DNA of 64,000 nucleotides, taken from positions 3,588,001 to 3,652,000 of the forward strand of contig NZ_CP024123.1 of NCBI RefSeq assembly GCF_002736105.1. Reading direction: 5' to 3'. The notes under the pieces are model-generated. The model searched no databases, was not told the DNA's origin, and was given only the letters and a program-made list of their open reading frames with translations. A program made the position numbers and the translations under genes. The stretch comes from Solibacillus sp. R5-41 (GTDB lineage Bacteria; Bacillota; Bacilli; Bacillales_A; Planococcaceae). This document shows, piece after piece, positions 30,068-39,568 of this stretch. How positions within the stretch are numbered: the first letter of the stretch is position 1; each line of letters opens with the position of its first letter.

Positions 30068-31345
30068 TTATTCTCCTTTGTCCCAACCACGTGACTCTAC
30101 TGCACGCGCATGTCCTTCTAGTCCTTCTAATCTTGCTAAGCGGGCAATTTTCGGTGCATTTTGTGCCCATGTTTTTTCGCTATAATAAACAACACTTGTT
30201 CGTTTTATAAAATCCTCCACATTTAAGCCACTTGCAAAACGCGCTGTTGAATTCGTTGGCAACACATGGTTCGTACCTGCGAAGTAATCTCCTACTGGCT
30301 CCGAACTATAACGTCCGATAAAAATTGCGCCTGCATGTGTAATCATTTGTGAAACTTTCTCTGCATCATCTGTTATGACTTCTAAATGCTCAGGTGCTAA
30401 TGAATTGACGGCACTTACTGCTTCTGCAAGTGATTCAGCTACATATATATGACCAAACTTTTCAATTGAATGACGAGCTATGCTTTCACGTGGAAGCTTG
30501 CGCAATTGTATTTCTACTTGCTCTGCCACTGCATCAGCTAAATCATCACTCGTCGTAATGAGTACCGCGCACGCTAATGCATCATGCTCTGCTTGTGATA
30601 GTAAGTCGGCTGCGATTTCATCGGCATACGCAGAATCATCTGCCAGTACACAAATTTCTGAAGGGCCTGCAATCATATCAATCGCGACCTCACCAAATAC
30701 TTCGCGTTTCGCCAATGCAACAAAAATATTGCCTGGACCTGTAATTTTATCGACAGGTTCAATTGATTCCGTACCATAAGCAAGGGCTGCAATGGCCTGT
30801 GCGCCACCAACTTTATAAATTTCTGTCACACCTAATATGTATGCTGCTACTAACACAGCTGCTGGTAGCTTGCCATCTTTGCCTGCAGGTGAAGTAATGA
30901 CAATACGTTTTACACCCGCTACTTGTGCAGGAATGACATTCATTAAAACCGAGGATGGATATGCTGCTGAGCCACCTGGTACGTAAAGCCCTACTGCGTC
31001 AAGTGGTGTGATGCGTTGTCCAAGCCAAGACCCATCTGCTAATGGTAGCTTGTAGCCATCACGTTTTTGTTCCTTATGGTAAAAACGAATATTATGTGCT
31101 GCTTCCTCTAAATCTTTATATAATTGTGCATCAAAGCCAGCGACTGCCTCATTCATTTCAGCGGCACTCACTTTCAAGTTTTTTGGTGCAAAGCCATCCC
31201 ATTTTTCACTATAATACTTGACCGCCTGATCACCTTTTGTACGGACGTCCGCGATCACTTGGCGCACGGTTTTTAATTGCTCCTCATTGCCACTATCAAG
31301 CTGACGTTTTAAAGAAATTACACCCGTTAGTGTTGTAATTTTCAT
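30068..31345 (-). CDS. hisD: Histidinol dehydrogenase
   Basis: A 425-residue Zn enzyme that performs the last two steps of histidine synthesis with two NAD. Recognised by YVPGGSAAYPSSVLMN, GGAQAIAALAYGTESI, DKITGPGNIFVA, the Zn-ligand region DLLSQAEHDALA and GTNHVLPTNSTARF. ATG at 31345 follows AGGGTGG; the longer frame to 31375 overlaps hisG and has no better site. Confidence 0.97.
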   Translation of the reverse strand: MKITTLTGVISLKRQLDSGNEEQLKTVRQVIADVRTKGDQAVKYYSEKWDGFAPKNLKVSAAEMNEAVAGFDAQLYKDLEEAAHNIRFYHKEQKRDGYKLPLADGSWLGQRITPLDAVGLYVPGGSAAYPSSVLMNVIPAQVAGVKRIVITSPAGKDGKLPAAVLVAAYILGVTEIYKVGGAQAIAALAYGTESIEPVDKITGPGNIFVALAKREVFGEVAIDMIAGPSEICVLADDSAYADEIAADLLSQAEHDALACAVLITTSDDLADAVAEQVEIQLRKLPRESIARHSIEKFGHIYVAESLAEAVSAVNSLAPEHLEVITDDAEKVSQMITHAGAIFIGRYSSEPVGDYFAGTNHVLPTNSTARFASGLNVEDFIKRTSVVYYSEKTWAQNAPKIARLARLEGLEGHARAVESRGWDKGE

Positions 31346-31362
31346 GCTTCCACCCTTCCCTT

Positions 31363-31986
31363 TTATTTCACACATTTTTTTAAACGCGTTACTAAATCTT
31401 GAATACGCTCACTTTTCATTCGGTAGCTCACTGGATTGGCGATTAAACGTGATGAAACTTCTGCAATTTGTTCATACTCTACTAGGCCGTTTTCTATTAA
31501 TGTTCTACCAGTTGAAACGATATCTACAATGCGGTCAGCTAAGCCAATCATCGGTGCTAATTCAATTGAACCATTCAGTTCAATAATTTCTACTTGCTCG
31601 CCAATCCCTTTATAATATTTCATTGCGATATTCGGATATTTCGTTGCGATGCGTGGAGCAATTTCACTTAATTTCGTATTTGGTAAACCTGCAGATGCGA
31701 TGTAACATTCGCTAATTTTCAAATCTAAAAGTTCATGCACAGTACGACGTTGCTCCAGTAATACGTCTTTACCGGCAATACCGATATCCGCCACACCATG
31801 TTCCACATAAACGGGTACGTCCATTGGTTTTGCTAAAATAAATCGAATTTTTTCTTCGGGTATTTCAATCATTAATTTGCGCGACATTTCCACTTCTTCT
31901 GGAAGGTTAAAGCCTGCTTGAATTAACATTTCATATGCTTCGTCGAAAATTCGCCCTTTTGGCATTGCAATTGTTAACTCTGTCAT
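31363..31986 (-). CDS. hisG: ATP phosphoribosyltransferase, short form
   Basis: A 207-residue HisG of the short type, which lacks the C-terminal regulatory domain and works with HisZ. Motifs include [24 protein letters not shown] and the PRPP site [15 protein letters not shown]. It overlaps the end of hisZ by four bases. Confidence 0.97.
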   Translation of the reverse strand: MTELTIAMPKGRIFDEAYEMLIQAGFNLPEEVEMSRKLMIEIPEEKIRFILAKPMDVPVYVEHGVADIGIAGKDVLLEQRRTVHELLDLKISECYIASAGLPNTKLSEIAPRIATKYPNIAMKYYKGIGEQVEIIELNGSIELAPMIGLADRIVDIVSTGRTLIENGLVEYEQIAEVSSRLIANPVSYRMKSERIQDLVTRLKKCVK

Positions 31987-33149
31987 TTCCCACTCCCCCT
32001 ACTTTGAAATTCATTCACTACTTCAAATTGTATTTTTAATGCGTCGACGTCGATAATTCCTTCATATGCTTGGAATGTTACTTGCTTTCCTTGTTCACGT
32101 AAGAAATTCGCCTGCGTAAGTGCATCTGCAAATCGGTCGACGGCAAATAGAACGAGTACTTGATTATTTTCTACTTCGATTTTTGGCATCACTTCGTAAA
32201 GTCGGTCTACTCTTAACCCAAAACCAGTTGCACCTACATTTGAGCCGAAATGTTCTAGCAGTCCATCATATCTTCCGCCGTTACCTAGAGGGAATCCACT
32301 ACCTGCTGCAAATATTTCAAATAACATGCCAGTGTAATAGCTCATATGGCTGGAAAGTGTAAAATCAAAAGCAATGTACTGCTCATATCCTGCTTGTTCT
32401 AAAATACGTAATAAATTTTGCATATATTCGAGTGCGTCGTTTTTACGTACATATCGCTCTATCATTTTCATAGATGGAAGACTAATCGCTTCTTCAATGT
32501 AGGCTAACAACGCATCCGATTTCGTTTTCGGTAAATCAAAAGCAAGTACGGCTTCTTCAAATCCTACATAATTGCGTTGAACGAGCAATTCATTTAATCT
32601 CTCCGCTTGTTTTGCACTTTCAGTATAATCTTGTAAAATGCAGCTTAATACGCCTGCATGCCCAATCGTTACTTTAAATGAAGTGATTCCGTATGCTTTA
32701 ATTAAATCAATGGCCGTCATAATTACTTCAGCATCTGCATAGACCGACTGATCCCCGATTAACTCAATACCCATTTGATCAAACTCTGCTGGGCGTCCAC
32801 CTTCTTGCTGTTGCGCTCGGAATACGTTTGCAAAATAAGCTAAACGTTGTGGAATTTTTTCCTTTAATAATTTCGAAGTCGTAACACGTGCAATTGGTGT
32901 TGTCATATCTGGGCGCAGGACGAGTGTATTGCCCTGACTATCAACTAGTTTGAATAATGTTGCATCGGAAATCGCCGACGCTTTTCCTACTGTATCGAAA
33001 TATTCGACAGTTGGCGTTTTTATAAATTCGTATCCGCGCGCTTTCAAAAGATTACGTCCTGTAGTACGAATCAGTTCTAATTTTTCATATATTTCGGGAA
33101 ATGTATCGCGCATCCCAAGTGGTTTTTCAAACTTTTTTATCGATGACAT
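31983..33149 (-). CDS. hisZ: ATP phosphoribosyltransferase regulatory subunit (HisRS-like)
   Basis: A 388-residue class II tRNA-synthetase-like protein that gives histidine feedback to the short HisG. It has [15 protein letters not shown], motif 2-like [13 protein letters not shown] and [13 protein letters not shown], and motif 3-like [14 protein letters not shown]. It is shorter than true HisRS and lacks the anticodon-binding domain. ATG at 33149 with AGGATG upstream is chosen over 33221. It is first in the his operon. Confidence 0.94.
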   Translation of the reverse strand: MSSIKKFEKPLGMRDTFPEIYEKLELIRTTGRNLLKARGYEFIKTPTVEYFDTVGKASAISDATLFKLVDSQGNTLVLRPDMTTPIARVTTSKLLKEKIPQRLAYFANVFRAQQQEGGRPAEFDQMGIELIGDQSVYADAEVIMTAIDLIKAYGITSFKVTIGHAGVLSCILQDYTESAKQAERLNELLVQRNYVGFEEAVLAFDLPKTKSDALLAYIEEAISLPSMKMIERYVRKNDALEYMQNLLRILEQAGYEQYIAFDFTLSSHMSYYTGMLFEIFAAGSGFPLGNGGRYDGLLEHFGSNVGATGFGLRVDRLYEVMPKIEVENNQVLVLFAVDRFADALTQANFLREQGKQVTFQAYEGIIDVDALKIQFEVVNEFQSRGSGK

Positions 33150-33261
33150 TTTGACACATCCTAAACTTTTATCTTTTACTTCAAAAACCAACGAATTGGT
33201 ATAAAAACCCATCAAATACACTTTACTATATTAGAGTGTTAAATCACTAGTGTATGAAAGT

Positions 33262-33290
33262 ATTTTACTGTTAGTTTCGCATATAGTCAA
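33262..33290 (-). promoter_or_regulatory. Sigma-A promoter of the his operon
   Basis: TTGACT (33285-33290) and TAAAAT (33262-33267) with a 17-base spacer on the minus strand, about 105 bases before hisZ. I see no T-box or terminator-antiterminator in the leader. Confidence 0.75.
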
Positions 33291-33421
33291 CGTATTCACA
33301 AAATTTTAATTATTTTAATCTTCTGATATATTATACATTACTGAATCCTATAAAAGTACGCCTAGTTTAAATGGAAATGTAGTTATCTTGCGGGGCAGTA
33401 GACAATTTCTATTCTGAACAT

Positions 33422-33457
33422 AAAAAAGCAAAACCAGTCAAAAGGTTTTGCTTTTTT
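33422..33457 (-). terminator. Terminator after yvoF
   Basis: AAAAAAGCAAAACC/GGTTTTGCTTTTTT, a perfect 14-base-pair stem with an eight-base loop, T-rich on both strands. It ends the hprK-lgt-ppaX-yvoF group. Confidence 0.9.
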
Positions 33458-33466
33458 AAGTAAATT

Positions 33467-34003
33467 CTATTTTTCATTATGCCAAACTGGTTGGTCTTGT
33501 TTTTTTCGTTCTGCTTGTTGCTCTGCTGTGAAAATTATACGCATTGGGTTTCCACCTACCATGCTACCAGCTGGAACATCTTTATGCACAAGCGTTGCAG
33601 CAGAAATGATCGCATCATCTCCAATTTTCACGCCAGGTAAAATCGTTGAATTTGCTCCAATCATGACGCGGCTCCCGATTTCAACATCGCCGAGACGGTA
33701 CTCCTCAATCAAATATTCATGTGCTAAAATTGTCGTATTAAATCCGATAACTGTATTATCACCGACTGAAATACGTTCCGGGAACATCGTATCAGGCATG
33801 ACCATTAACGCAAGAGATGTTTGCTTACCTATACCCATCCCTAAAAAACTACGATATAGCCAATTTTTCATCAACAAAAAAGGCACGAAACGTCCAATTT
33901 GAATAATGATAAAGCACTTCATCACCTTCCAAAAGGACACTGTTTTATAAATGTTCCAAAGCGAATTCGCTCCTTGAACTCGATAGCGCTCAGTCCTTCT
34001 CAT
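33467..34003 (-). CDS. yvoF: LbH-type acyltransferase (YvoF-like)
   Basis: A 178-residue protein with hexapeptide repeats that form a left-handed beta helix, visible in GDNTVIGFNTTILAHEYLI, IGSRVMIGANSTIL and IGDDAIISAATLVHKDV. The C-terminal VGGNPMRII is typical of the family. The acceptor is unknown. The N-terminus has a hydrophobic stretch that may touch the membrane. It starts two bases after ppaX, as in B. subtilis. Confidence 0.88.
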   Translation of the reverse strand: MRRTERYRVQGANSLWNIYKTVSFWKVMKCFIIIQIGRFVPFLLMKNWLYRSFLGMGIGKQTSLALMVMPDTMFPERISVGDNTVIGFNTTILAHEYLIEEYRLGDVEIGSRVMIGANSTILPGVKIGDDAIISAATLVHKDVPAGSMVGGNPMRIIFTAEQQAERKKQDQPVWHNEK

Positions 34004-34005
34004 GA

Positions 34006-34647
34006 TTAGACCTCCTTCACAATTGCTAATAAATCACGCATATGATGGAGCATATAATCCGGATTAAATTGCTGTAAAAACGCTTCTCCTTTTGCTGCCC
34101 AAGATACGCCTGCTGTTCGTACCCCTGCATTTTTACCGCCTTCAATATCATGTGAATTGTCGCCAATCATGATGGCTTCTTCCTTCGTTACACCTAATTT
34201 TTTCAGTGCAAGTAATATCGGCTCTGGATGAGGCTTTACATGTGTGACATCATCTAATCCTACAATAACATCAAATAAATGACCTGCCCCTAACACGTTC
34301 ATCCCACGAGCTAATCCTTCACTACCTTTCGTTGAAACGATAGCTAATTTTATGCCCATAGCATGTAATTGTTCAAGCGTTTCTAATACAGCATCATAGC
34401 CTTTTACAAGCTGATCGTGATGCTCAGCATTCCACTTTTTATATTTGGCAATCATTTCATCCGTTTCACCAGGTGTTAGTTCGTCAAAAGTCTGCTTTAA
34501 TGACGGACCGATGAACTTTAAGCAGTCTTGTGTCGTATATTGCCCGGGAAATTTTTCGTCAAAAATCTGCATAAATGTTTGGATAATTAAGTCATTTGTG
34601 TCGAGTAAAGTTCCATCAAAATCAAATAATAATGCTTTCGTTTTCAT
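34006..34647 (-). CDS. ppaX: Pyrophosphatase PpaX
   Basis: A 213-residue HAD-family phosphatase. Motif I is LLFDFDGTLLDTND, motif II IVSTKG, motif III is around HVKPHPEPI, and motif IV MIGDNSHDIEGGKNAG. In B. subtilis PpaX hydrolyses the pyrophosphate released when HprK dephosphorylates HPr (family knowledge); hprK lies two genes upstream. A small hairpin between lgt and ppaX may reduce read-through. Confidence 0.93.
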   Translation of the reverse strand: MKTKALLFDFDGTLLDTNDLIIQTFMQIFDEKFPGQYTTQDCLKFIGPSLKQTFDELTPGETDEMIAKYKKWNAEHHDQLVKGYDAVLETLEQLHAMGIKLAIVSTKGSEGLARGMNVLGAGHLFDVIVGLDDVTHVKPHPEPILLALKKLGVTKEEAIMIGDNSHDIEGGKNAGVRTAGVSWAAKGEAFLQQFNPDYMLHHMRDLLAIVKEV

Positions 34648-34672
34648 CGAATTGCTCCTTTTTTCTTTTTAA

Positions 34673-34700
34673 AAACCGCTTGCAAAATTGCAAACGGTTT
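34673..34700 (-). terminator. Hairpin between lgt and ppaX (attenuator or weak terminator)
   Basis: AAACCGCTTGCAA pairs with TTGCAAACGGTTT with a tiny loop and is followed on the minus strand by TTTTTAAAAAG. Confidence 0.6.
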
Positions 34701-34706
34701 CCATTG

Positions 34707-35528
34707 TTATTTTTTATCTAAATAGCGTACTACTGGTTTAACATTTATTCGACGGTAAACAATCGCAATAATACCAACCGCAATACCGATTATGGATACG
34801 ACCTGTGCCGAACGTAAATCGCCTACTAAATATAAGCTATCTGTACGTAAACCTTCGATGAAAAAACGTCCAAATGAATACCAAATTAAGTAGAAGAAGA
34901 ACATTTCCCCGCGACGCCAGTTAAATTTACGTGAAACAATCAAAATGACAAAACCAATTAAGTTCCATAGCGATTCATATAAAAAAGTGGGGTGCACATA
35001 TGTATTTTCACTTTTAATATACATTTGCTCAATAACCCAATTCGGTAGGAAAAGGTTTTCTAAAAACTCACGTGTAACGGGGCCACCATATGCTTCTTGA
35101 TTAACAAAATTGCCCCAACGCCCAATAATTTGACCGATTAAAATACTCGGTGCGGCAATATCCGCTAAGCGTAAAAAGCTTACTTTCCGTTTTTTTGTAA
35201 AGAAATAAGCTGTAATAAATGCACCAATTAATGCACCGTGAATCGCAATACCGCCATTCCAAATTTCGATAATACGACCTGGATTAGCACCGTAATAATC
35301 CCATTTCATTGCGACATAATAAATACGCGCCGACAAAATGCCGATTGGTACTGCCCAAATTAAAAAGTCTGCGATAAATTCATCGTCCAGTCCTAAACGA
35401 ACCGCTTCTCTTTGTGCAAGGAAATAAGCGAGGACAATTCCTACCCCAATAAGAATCCCGTACCAATTCACCGGTATTGGACCTAAGTGAAATGCAACAG
35501 GGTTAATCGTTAATAATTGTGTGACCAT
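34707..35528 (-). CDS. lgt: Prolipoprotein diacylglyceryl transferase
   Basis: A 273-residue membrane enzyme with seven hydrophobic helices that adds diacylglycerol to the lipobox Cys of prolipoproteins. Signature sequences: the N-terminal PVNWYGILIGVGI, HGALIGAF, GRWGNFVNQEAYGGP and the C-terminal YSFGRFFIEGLRTDSL with its essential Arg. Several lipoproteins of this window would be substrates. Of two adjacent ATGs, the second has better spacing to GGGAG. It follows hprK after a composite repeat. Confidence 0.97.
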   Translation of the reverse strand: MVTQLLTINPVAFHLGPIPVNWYGILIGVGIVLAYFLAQREAVRLGLDDEFIADFLIWAVPIGILSARIYYVAMKWDYYGANPGRIIEIWNGGIAIHGALIGAFITAYFFTKKRKVSFLRLADIAAPSILIGQIIGRWGNFVNQEAYGGPVTREFLENLFLPNWVIEQMYIKSENTYVHPTFLYESLWNLIGFVILIVSRKFNWRRGEMFFFYLIWYSFGRFFIEGLRTDSLYLVGDLRSAQVVSIIGIAVGIIAIVYRRINVKPVVRYLDKK

Positions 35529-35554
35529 CATATTCTCCCTTCAACTTTTCAAAT

Positions 35555-35727
35555 TCATTTATACCTCAGCATAAATTCGAATCAATTATACCTCGAAAAA
35601 ATCTGTGACATCCGCCGGAAGCTCTGGACCAACACGATGTTGGTCACTCAGGCGTTGCCGCACGACGCGGCGTTTTTAGCCAGAGTTCCACTATTTTAGC
35701 CGGGGTCTGAACCCCAGTTAATCAAGT
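35555..35727 (+). repeat. Composite intergenic repeat, copy R6 (modules A, D, E)
   Basis: Degenerate module A (ending AAAATCTGTGACATCCGCCGG), a full module D and a shortened E (GGGG-tctgaa-CCCC). D stems: CCAACA/TGTTGG (35629-35643), CTCAGGC/GCCAGAG (35647-35653, 35679-35685), GCCGC/GCGGC (35657-35661, 35667-35671). It fills the hprK-lgt gap. Confidence 0.85.
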
Positions 35728-36665
35728 TAGAAATCATCCATCTCATCATTTGCGGCAATCATATCATCTAATCGACGTGAAAATTCTTCGGCAGCATTCA
35801 CCCCCATTTTTTTCAGGCGATAATTCATTGCCGCTACTTCAATAATTACCGAAACATTTCGACCAGGCTGTACTGGAATGGTTAATTTCGTTACTTCCGT
35901 ATCAATGATTTTCATTTTTTCTTCATCTAATCCTAGACGATCATAAAACTTCTCAGGATCCCAATTTTCTAATTCTACAATAAGCGTAATTCTTTTATAC
36001 GGGCGAATGGCACTTGCACCAAACAGGGTCATAATATCAATAATCCCAATGCCTCGAATTTCGAGTAAATGCTCTAATAATGGGGGCGGGCTACCAATGA
36101 GCATATTTTCTGCTTCCTGACGAATTTCTACACTGTCGTCTGCTACAAGTCGATGCCCCTTTTTGATCAGCTCTAACGCAGTTTCACTTTTCCCGACACC
36201 GCTCTTGCCGATAATTAATACACCAATTCCGTATACATCAACAAGCACACCATGCATAGCCGTAGTTGGTGCAAGCTTACTTTCCAAAAAGTTCGTTAGG
36301 AGACTTGAAAATCTTGTCGTATTTATCGGCGTAATAAAAACGGGTACATGATTTTCATTGGATGCGTCAATTAATTCTTGAGGCACGCTCATATCACGTG
36401 AAATAATGATTGCTGGTGTTTGGTGCGAACAAAGTTGCTTCATACGGTCTTTTTTTTCAGCTGCTGGTAACATTTCAAAAAATGATAGTTCCGTCTTCCC
36501 TAAAAGCTGCACACGATTTGCAGGATAGTGCGTAAAGTAACCCGCCATCTCAAGTCCAGGTCTTGAAATATCACCCATCGTTATGTATCGTCCAATTCCT
36601 TCTTGTCCACTTACAAGCTGCAAATTAAACTTTTCCATAACGTCTTTTGTAATTACTTGAATCAT
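35727..36665 (-). CDS. hprK: HPr kinase/phosphorylase
   Basis: A 312-residue enzyme that phosphorylates Ser46 of HPr and Crh with ATP or pyrophosphate and reverses the reaction. P-loop is [12 protein letters not shown] at about residues 152-163. The family signature follows: [13 protein letters not shown], then [13 protein letters not shown] and [11 protein letters not shown]. The N-terminal regulatory domain is complete. A GGAGCG site lies about ten bases before the ATG. It heads the group hprK-lgt-ppaX-yvoF; the B. subtilis yvoD gene is absent between lgt and ppaX. Confidence 0.97.
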   Translation of the reverse strand: MIQVITKDVMEKFNLQLVSGQEGIGRYITMGDISRPGLEMAGYFTHYPANRVQLLGKTELSFFEMLPAAEKKDRMKQLCSHQTPAIIISRDMSVPQELIDASNENHVPVFITPINTTRFSSLLTNFLESKLAPTTAMHGVLVDVYGIGVLIIGKSGVGKSETALELIKKGHRLVADDSVEIRQEAENMLIGSPPPLLEHLLEIRGIGIIDIMTLFGASAIRPYKRITLIVELENWDPEKFYDRLGLDEEKMKIIDTEVTKLTIPVQPGRNVSVIIEVAAMNYRLKKMGVNAAEEFSRRLDDMIAANDEMDDF

Positions 36666-36760
36666 AAATAGGTACGCTCCAATCTACTTTGCATCTAGTT
36701 AGTATTTTAGCATGTCTATATCATTTACTACATTAAAGTTGTCTTATATATCCAAATAAA

Positions 36761-36796
36761 AAACGATGCAGTACAAAAGTACCCCACCGTTTTTTA
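36761..36796 (-). terminator. Terminator after the cytochrome c551 gene
   Basis: Imperfect hairpin ACGGTGGGGTAC/GTACTGCATCGT with G-U pairs, followed on the minus strand by TTTTTTATTT. Confidence 0.75.
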
Positions 36797-36799
36797 GTA

Positions 36800-37117
36800 T
36801 TATTTTAATCCAGCTAAATATTTTGCTGCTGCTTCGGCTTCAGCACCTTGGAGTAAACCAGGAGGCATTCCTTTATCAGTACCATTATTAATAATATCTA
36901 AAATCTCTTGCTCCGAATATTTTGCACCTAATTTATCTAATGCTGGAGCACCTGCACCTTGCAATTTACCACCATGGCAAGTAGCACAAGTTTGCATGAC
37001 AATTTTTTCACCAGTAGGTTGTGCAGTTTCGCCAGTAGATGAGTCTTTATCATTCCCACCACATGCAGCTAAAAATAGCGCCGAACCAAATACTAATGTA
37101 AGTAAACTTTTTTTCAT
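36800..37117 (-). CDS. cccB: Cytochrome c551-type lipoprotein
   Basis: A 105-residue small cytochrome. The signal peptide ends in the lipobox ALFLAAC, so the protein is membrane-anchored by lipid. The haem site is [16 protein letters not shown] (CxxCH) and the sixth ligand Met is in [11 protein letters not shown]. It carries electrons near the cytochrome oxidase. ATG at 37117 follows GGAGGGG. It follows the YitT-family gene by 51 bases. Confidence 0.93.
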   Translation of the reverse strand: MKKSLLTLVFGSALFLAACGGNDKDSSTGETAQPTGEKIVMQTCATCHGGKLQGAGAPALDKLGAKYSEQEILDIINNGTDKGMPPGLLQGAEAEAAAKYLAGLK

Positions 37118-37168
37118 TCTGAACCCCTCCAAAAATGAATTATTATTTCATTTTCTAGTATACCAAAC

Positions 37169-38032
37169 TTATACACTTTTGAAACCTTCACCTAATACTT
37201 CATACGCATCCGAAACGATTACAAACGCATTCGGATCAACGTTTTTCAGCACTTGTTTCAGCTTTGTGAACTCTGTTTGATAGACGACCACCATTAATAC
37301 AGGACGAGCTTCGCCTGTATATCCTCCAATTGCCGGGATTTTCGTAATACCTCGATTAATTTCTTCATAAATTGCGTCTCGAACTTCTTTTTCATAATTC
37401 GTAATGATGTAGACCATTTTCGATTGGCTAAAGCCTAATTGAACGATATCGATTGTTTTTGTTGTTACATATAAACCGATGAGTGCATATAATCCCTTTT
37501 CTAAATCAAACACGATTGCGGCGCTCACTGCAACAACCCCATCAATGAATAAAACACTTGTCCCTAACGTTAATCCCGTGAACTTTGTAATAATTTGAGC
37601 AAGTAAATCCGTTCCACCTGTTGATGCATTTCCTTTAAATACGAGTCCAATTCCTAAACCTACAACAATGCCACCAAAAATAGCACCGAGTAAAGGGTTG
37701 AGTGTCCACGCTTCCCAATTACCTGTAATAATTACAAAAAGAGGCAATGCCAACGTCCCTACTAACGATTTCAAACCAAATTTTTTCCCTAAAATCAGTA
37801 CTCCAGCAATAAATAATGGAATATTAAATGCATATTGGATAATCCCGGCGTTCCAGCCAAATAGACCATTCAAAATCGTACTAATTCCACTAACTCCACC
37901 GGATGCTACTTGATTTGGAAATAAAAACACATTAAATCCAAGTGCAATGATAGCAGCACCAATAAGTACAAATAAATATTCTAAAACTGTATTTTTATTT
38001 GAACTTTGCGAACTAACTTTTGATTCTGTCAT
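37169..38032 (-). CDS. YitT-family membrane protein (DUF2179; YvjA-like)
   Basis: A 287-residue protein with about five hydrophobic helices (residues about 20-185), including GFNVFLFPNQVASGGVSGIST and GNASTGGTDLLAQII, and a C-terminal soluble DUF2179 domain (about 215-280, ending FVIVSDAYEVLGEGF). Function is unknown; no transport substrate has been firmly assigned. It lies next to cccB, as does yvjA in B. subtilis. ATG at 38032 is supported by GAGG seven bases upstream. Confidence 0.88.
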   Translation of the reverse strand: MTESKVSSQSSNKNTVLEYLFVLIGAAIIALGFNVFLFPNQVASGGVSGISTILNGLFGWNAGIIQYAFNIPLFIAGVLILGKKFGLKSLVGTLALPLFVIITGNWEAWTLNPLLGAIFGGIVVGLGIGLVFKGNASTGGTDLLAQIITKFTGLTLGTSVLFIDGVVAVSAAIVFDLEKGLYALIGLYVTTKTIDIVQLGFSQSKMVYIITNYEKEVRDAIYEEINRGITKIPAIGGYTGEARPVLMVVVYQTEFTKLKQVLKNVDPNAFVIVSDAYEVLGEGFKSV

Positions 38033-38178
38033 ACATATCCTCACTTCTCAGCAAATCCCTTAGAATTATAGCAAATTCCTGCCTTAATGAGAACTTTATT
38101 AAGATGAAGTAGGTAAAAGCTACATCTGATTTTCCAACTAATTGGATTTTAGTTCGTCACTTCTTTCTCTATCTCGCT

Positions 38179-39420
38179 TTATGGATTAAATACAATAGCA
38201 TCGGCCACCCAATCTTTTACTTCTTTATAAATCGGGAGAATGGATTCACTTGGAATGTTTAATTTTTCTGCAAGTTCATTGATTCGAGGCCAATCTAGCT
38301 TACTTAGGGCAATACTAAATTGTAAGTATGGTTGCATTTCTGTATCGACGCCGCTAATTGTTTCCACAATATTTTCTGATAATGGTAATTGTCTCAACAC
38401 GCTATTCATAGGACGTTTTAATAGCGAATCAATTAATGAAAATAAACCGATTAAAAAATACTCTGAGAAGTTATCTTTATAATTTACTCGAGCAATTTTT
38501 TCACATACTTTTGCTCTAAATAATGAAGCACGCATTAACTCAATAAATACATCATCCTTGATATTTACATTAATTTCACGCATAGCTAATAAATAAATCC
38601 ATTTTCGTAGTTCTGTTAATCCCAATAGCAAAATCGCTTGTTTAATAGAGCGAACTTTTGATTTTGTTCGTTTTGATGAATTATTAATAAGCTGCAATAA
38701 CCTATAAGTTAATGAAATTTCACGCTCAATATTTTCTGCCAATACATCCATATTCGGCTCTTCATCCCTCAAAAGAGAAATAATTTGGAAATATTGGAGA
38801 GTATTAGCGGGAATCTCCGTCGATTTAATAACTTGTGGCTGTTCAAAAAAGTACCCTTGAAATAAAACATAGCCCGAATGTTTTGCCACTTCATATTCAT
38901 TGCGTGTTTCTACTTTTTCCGCTAATAATTGGATAGATGGGAAATGCGTTTTAATATTATTTTCTATTTCCATTCGTTTCGCTAATGGTGTTAATATAAA
39001 ATCAATTTTTATATAATCAATGTTTGCAAATAGTTCGTTATAAATATGAACATTTTCATTCATAACGAAATCATCGAGCGCTACTTTAAAGCCTCGTTTT
39101 CGCAATTCAATGATGCGCTGAACTAATTCTTCCGTAATAGGAACATCTTCCAATACTTCAATTACTACTCGAGAAGGATTTATGTAATCAAGCGTTGTAT
39201 CCATCAATAAATTTTTTGTGAAATTTACAAATGAGGGCTTGCCTTTTGTCACTTCATCTATCCCAATCGATAAAAATGAGTTCACTAAAACATCCACGGT
39301 TGCTGTATCCGGATCGACCATTGGAAATGAATTTTTTTCACTATTTCTATATAACAACTCATATGCTACCACTTGCTCTTGAGCATTAAAAATTGGTTGT
39401 CTTCCAATAAATACTCCCAT
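38179..39420 (-). CDS. EAL-HDOD signalling protein (YuxH type)
   Basis: A 413-residue two-domain protein. The N-terminal EAL-like domain (about 1-200) begins FIGRQPIFNAQEQVVAYELLYR, where EAL is replaced by ELL; FVNFTKN, KVALDDFVM and LLAEKVETRNEY remain recognisable. The C-terminal HDOD domain (about 200-400) includes LTYRLLQLINNSSKR and SIKQAILLLGLTELRKW. With the EAL motif changed, cyclic-di-GMP hydrolysis is doubtful and a binding or scaffold role is more likely (inference). GAGG precedes the ATG. It stands alone. Confidence 0.88.
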   Translation of the reverse strand: MGVFIGRQPIFNAQEQVVAYELLYRNSEKNSFPMVDPDTATVDVLVNSFLSIGIDEVTKGKPSFVNFTKNLLMDTTLDYINPSRVVIEVLEDVPITEELVQRIIELRKRGFKVALDDFVMNENVHIYNELFANIDYIKIDFILTPLAKRMEIENNIKTHFPSIQLLAEKVETRNEYEVAKHSGYVLFQGYFFEQPQVIKSTEIPANTLQYFQIISLLRDEEPNMDVLAENIEREISLTYRLLQLINNSSKRTKSKVRSIKQAILLLGLTELRKWIYLLAMREINVNIKDDVFIELMRASLFRAKVCEKIARVNYKDNFSEYFLIGLFSLIDSLLKRPMNSVLRQLPLSENIVETISGVDTEMQPYLQFSIALSKLDWPRINELAEKLNIPSESILPIYKEVKDWVADAIVFNP

Positions 39421-39568
39421 ATCATTTCCTCACTTCATAACATAAATTTGTATATCACAATAAAATAGTCTTTTTTACTAGTAAAATCCTATATTCAAAG
39501 TATTGTCATTTCATCTGATAACATTGTACTATACTAATAATAAAAAGAAAAATATGGAGGTAATAATT

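Noticed and set aside
33150-33466. T-box or other riboswitch before the his operon
   Set aside because: No T-box core or antiterminator found; the leader is only about 100 bases.
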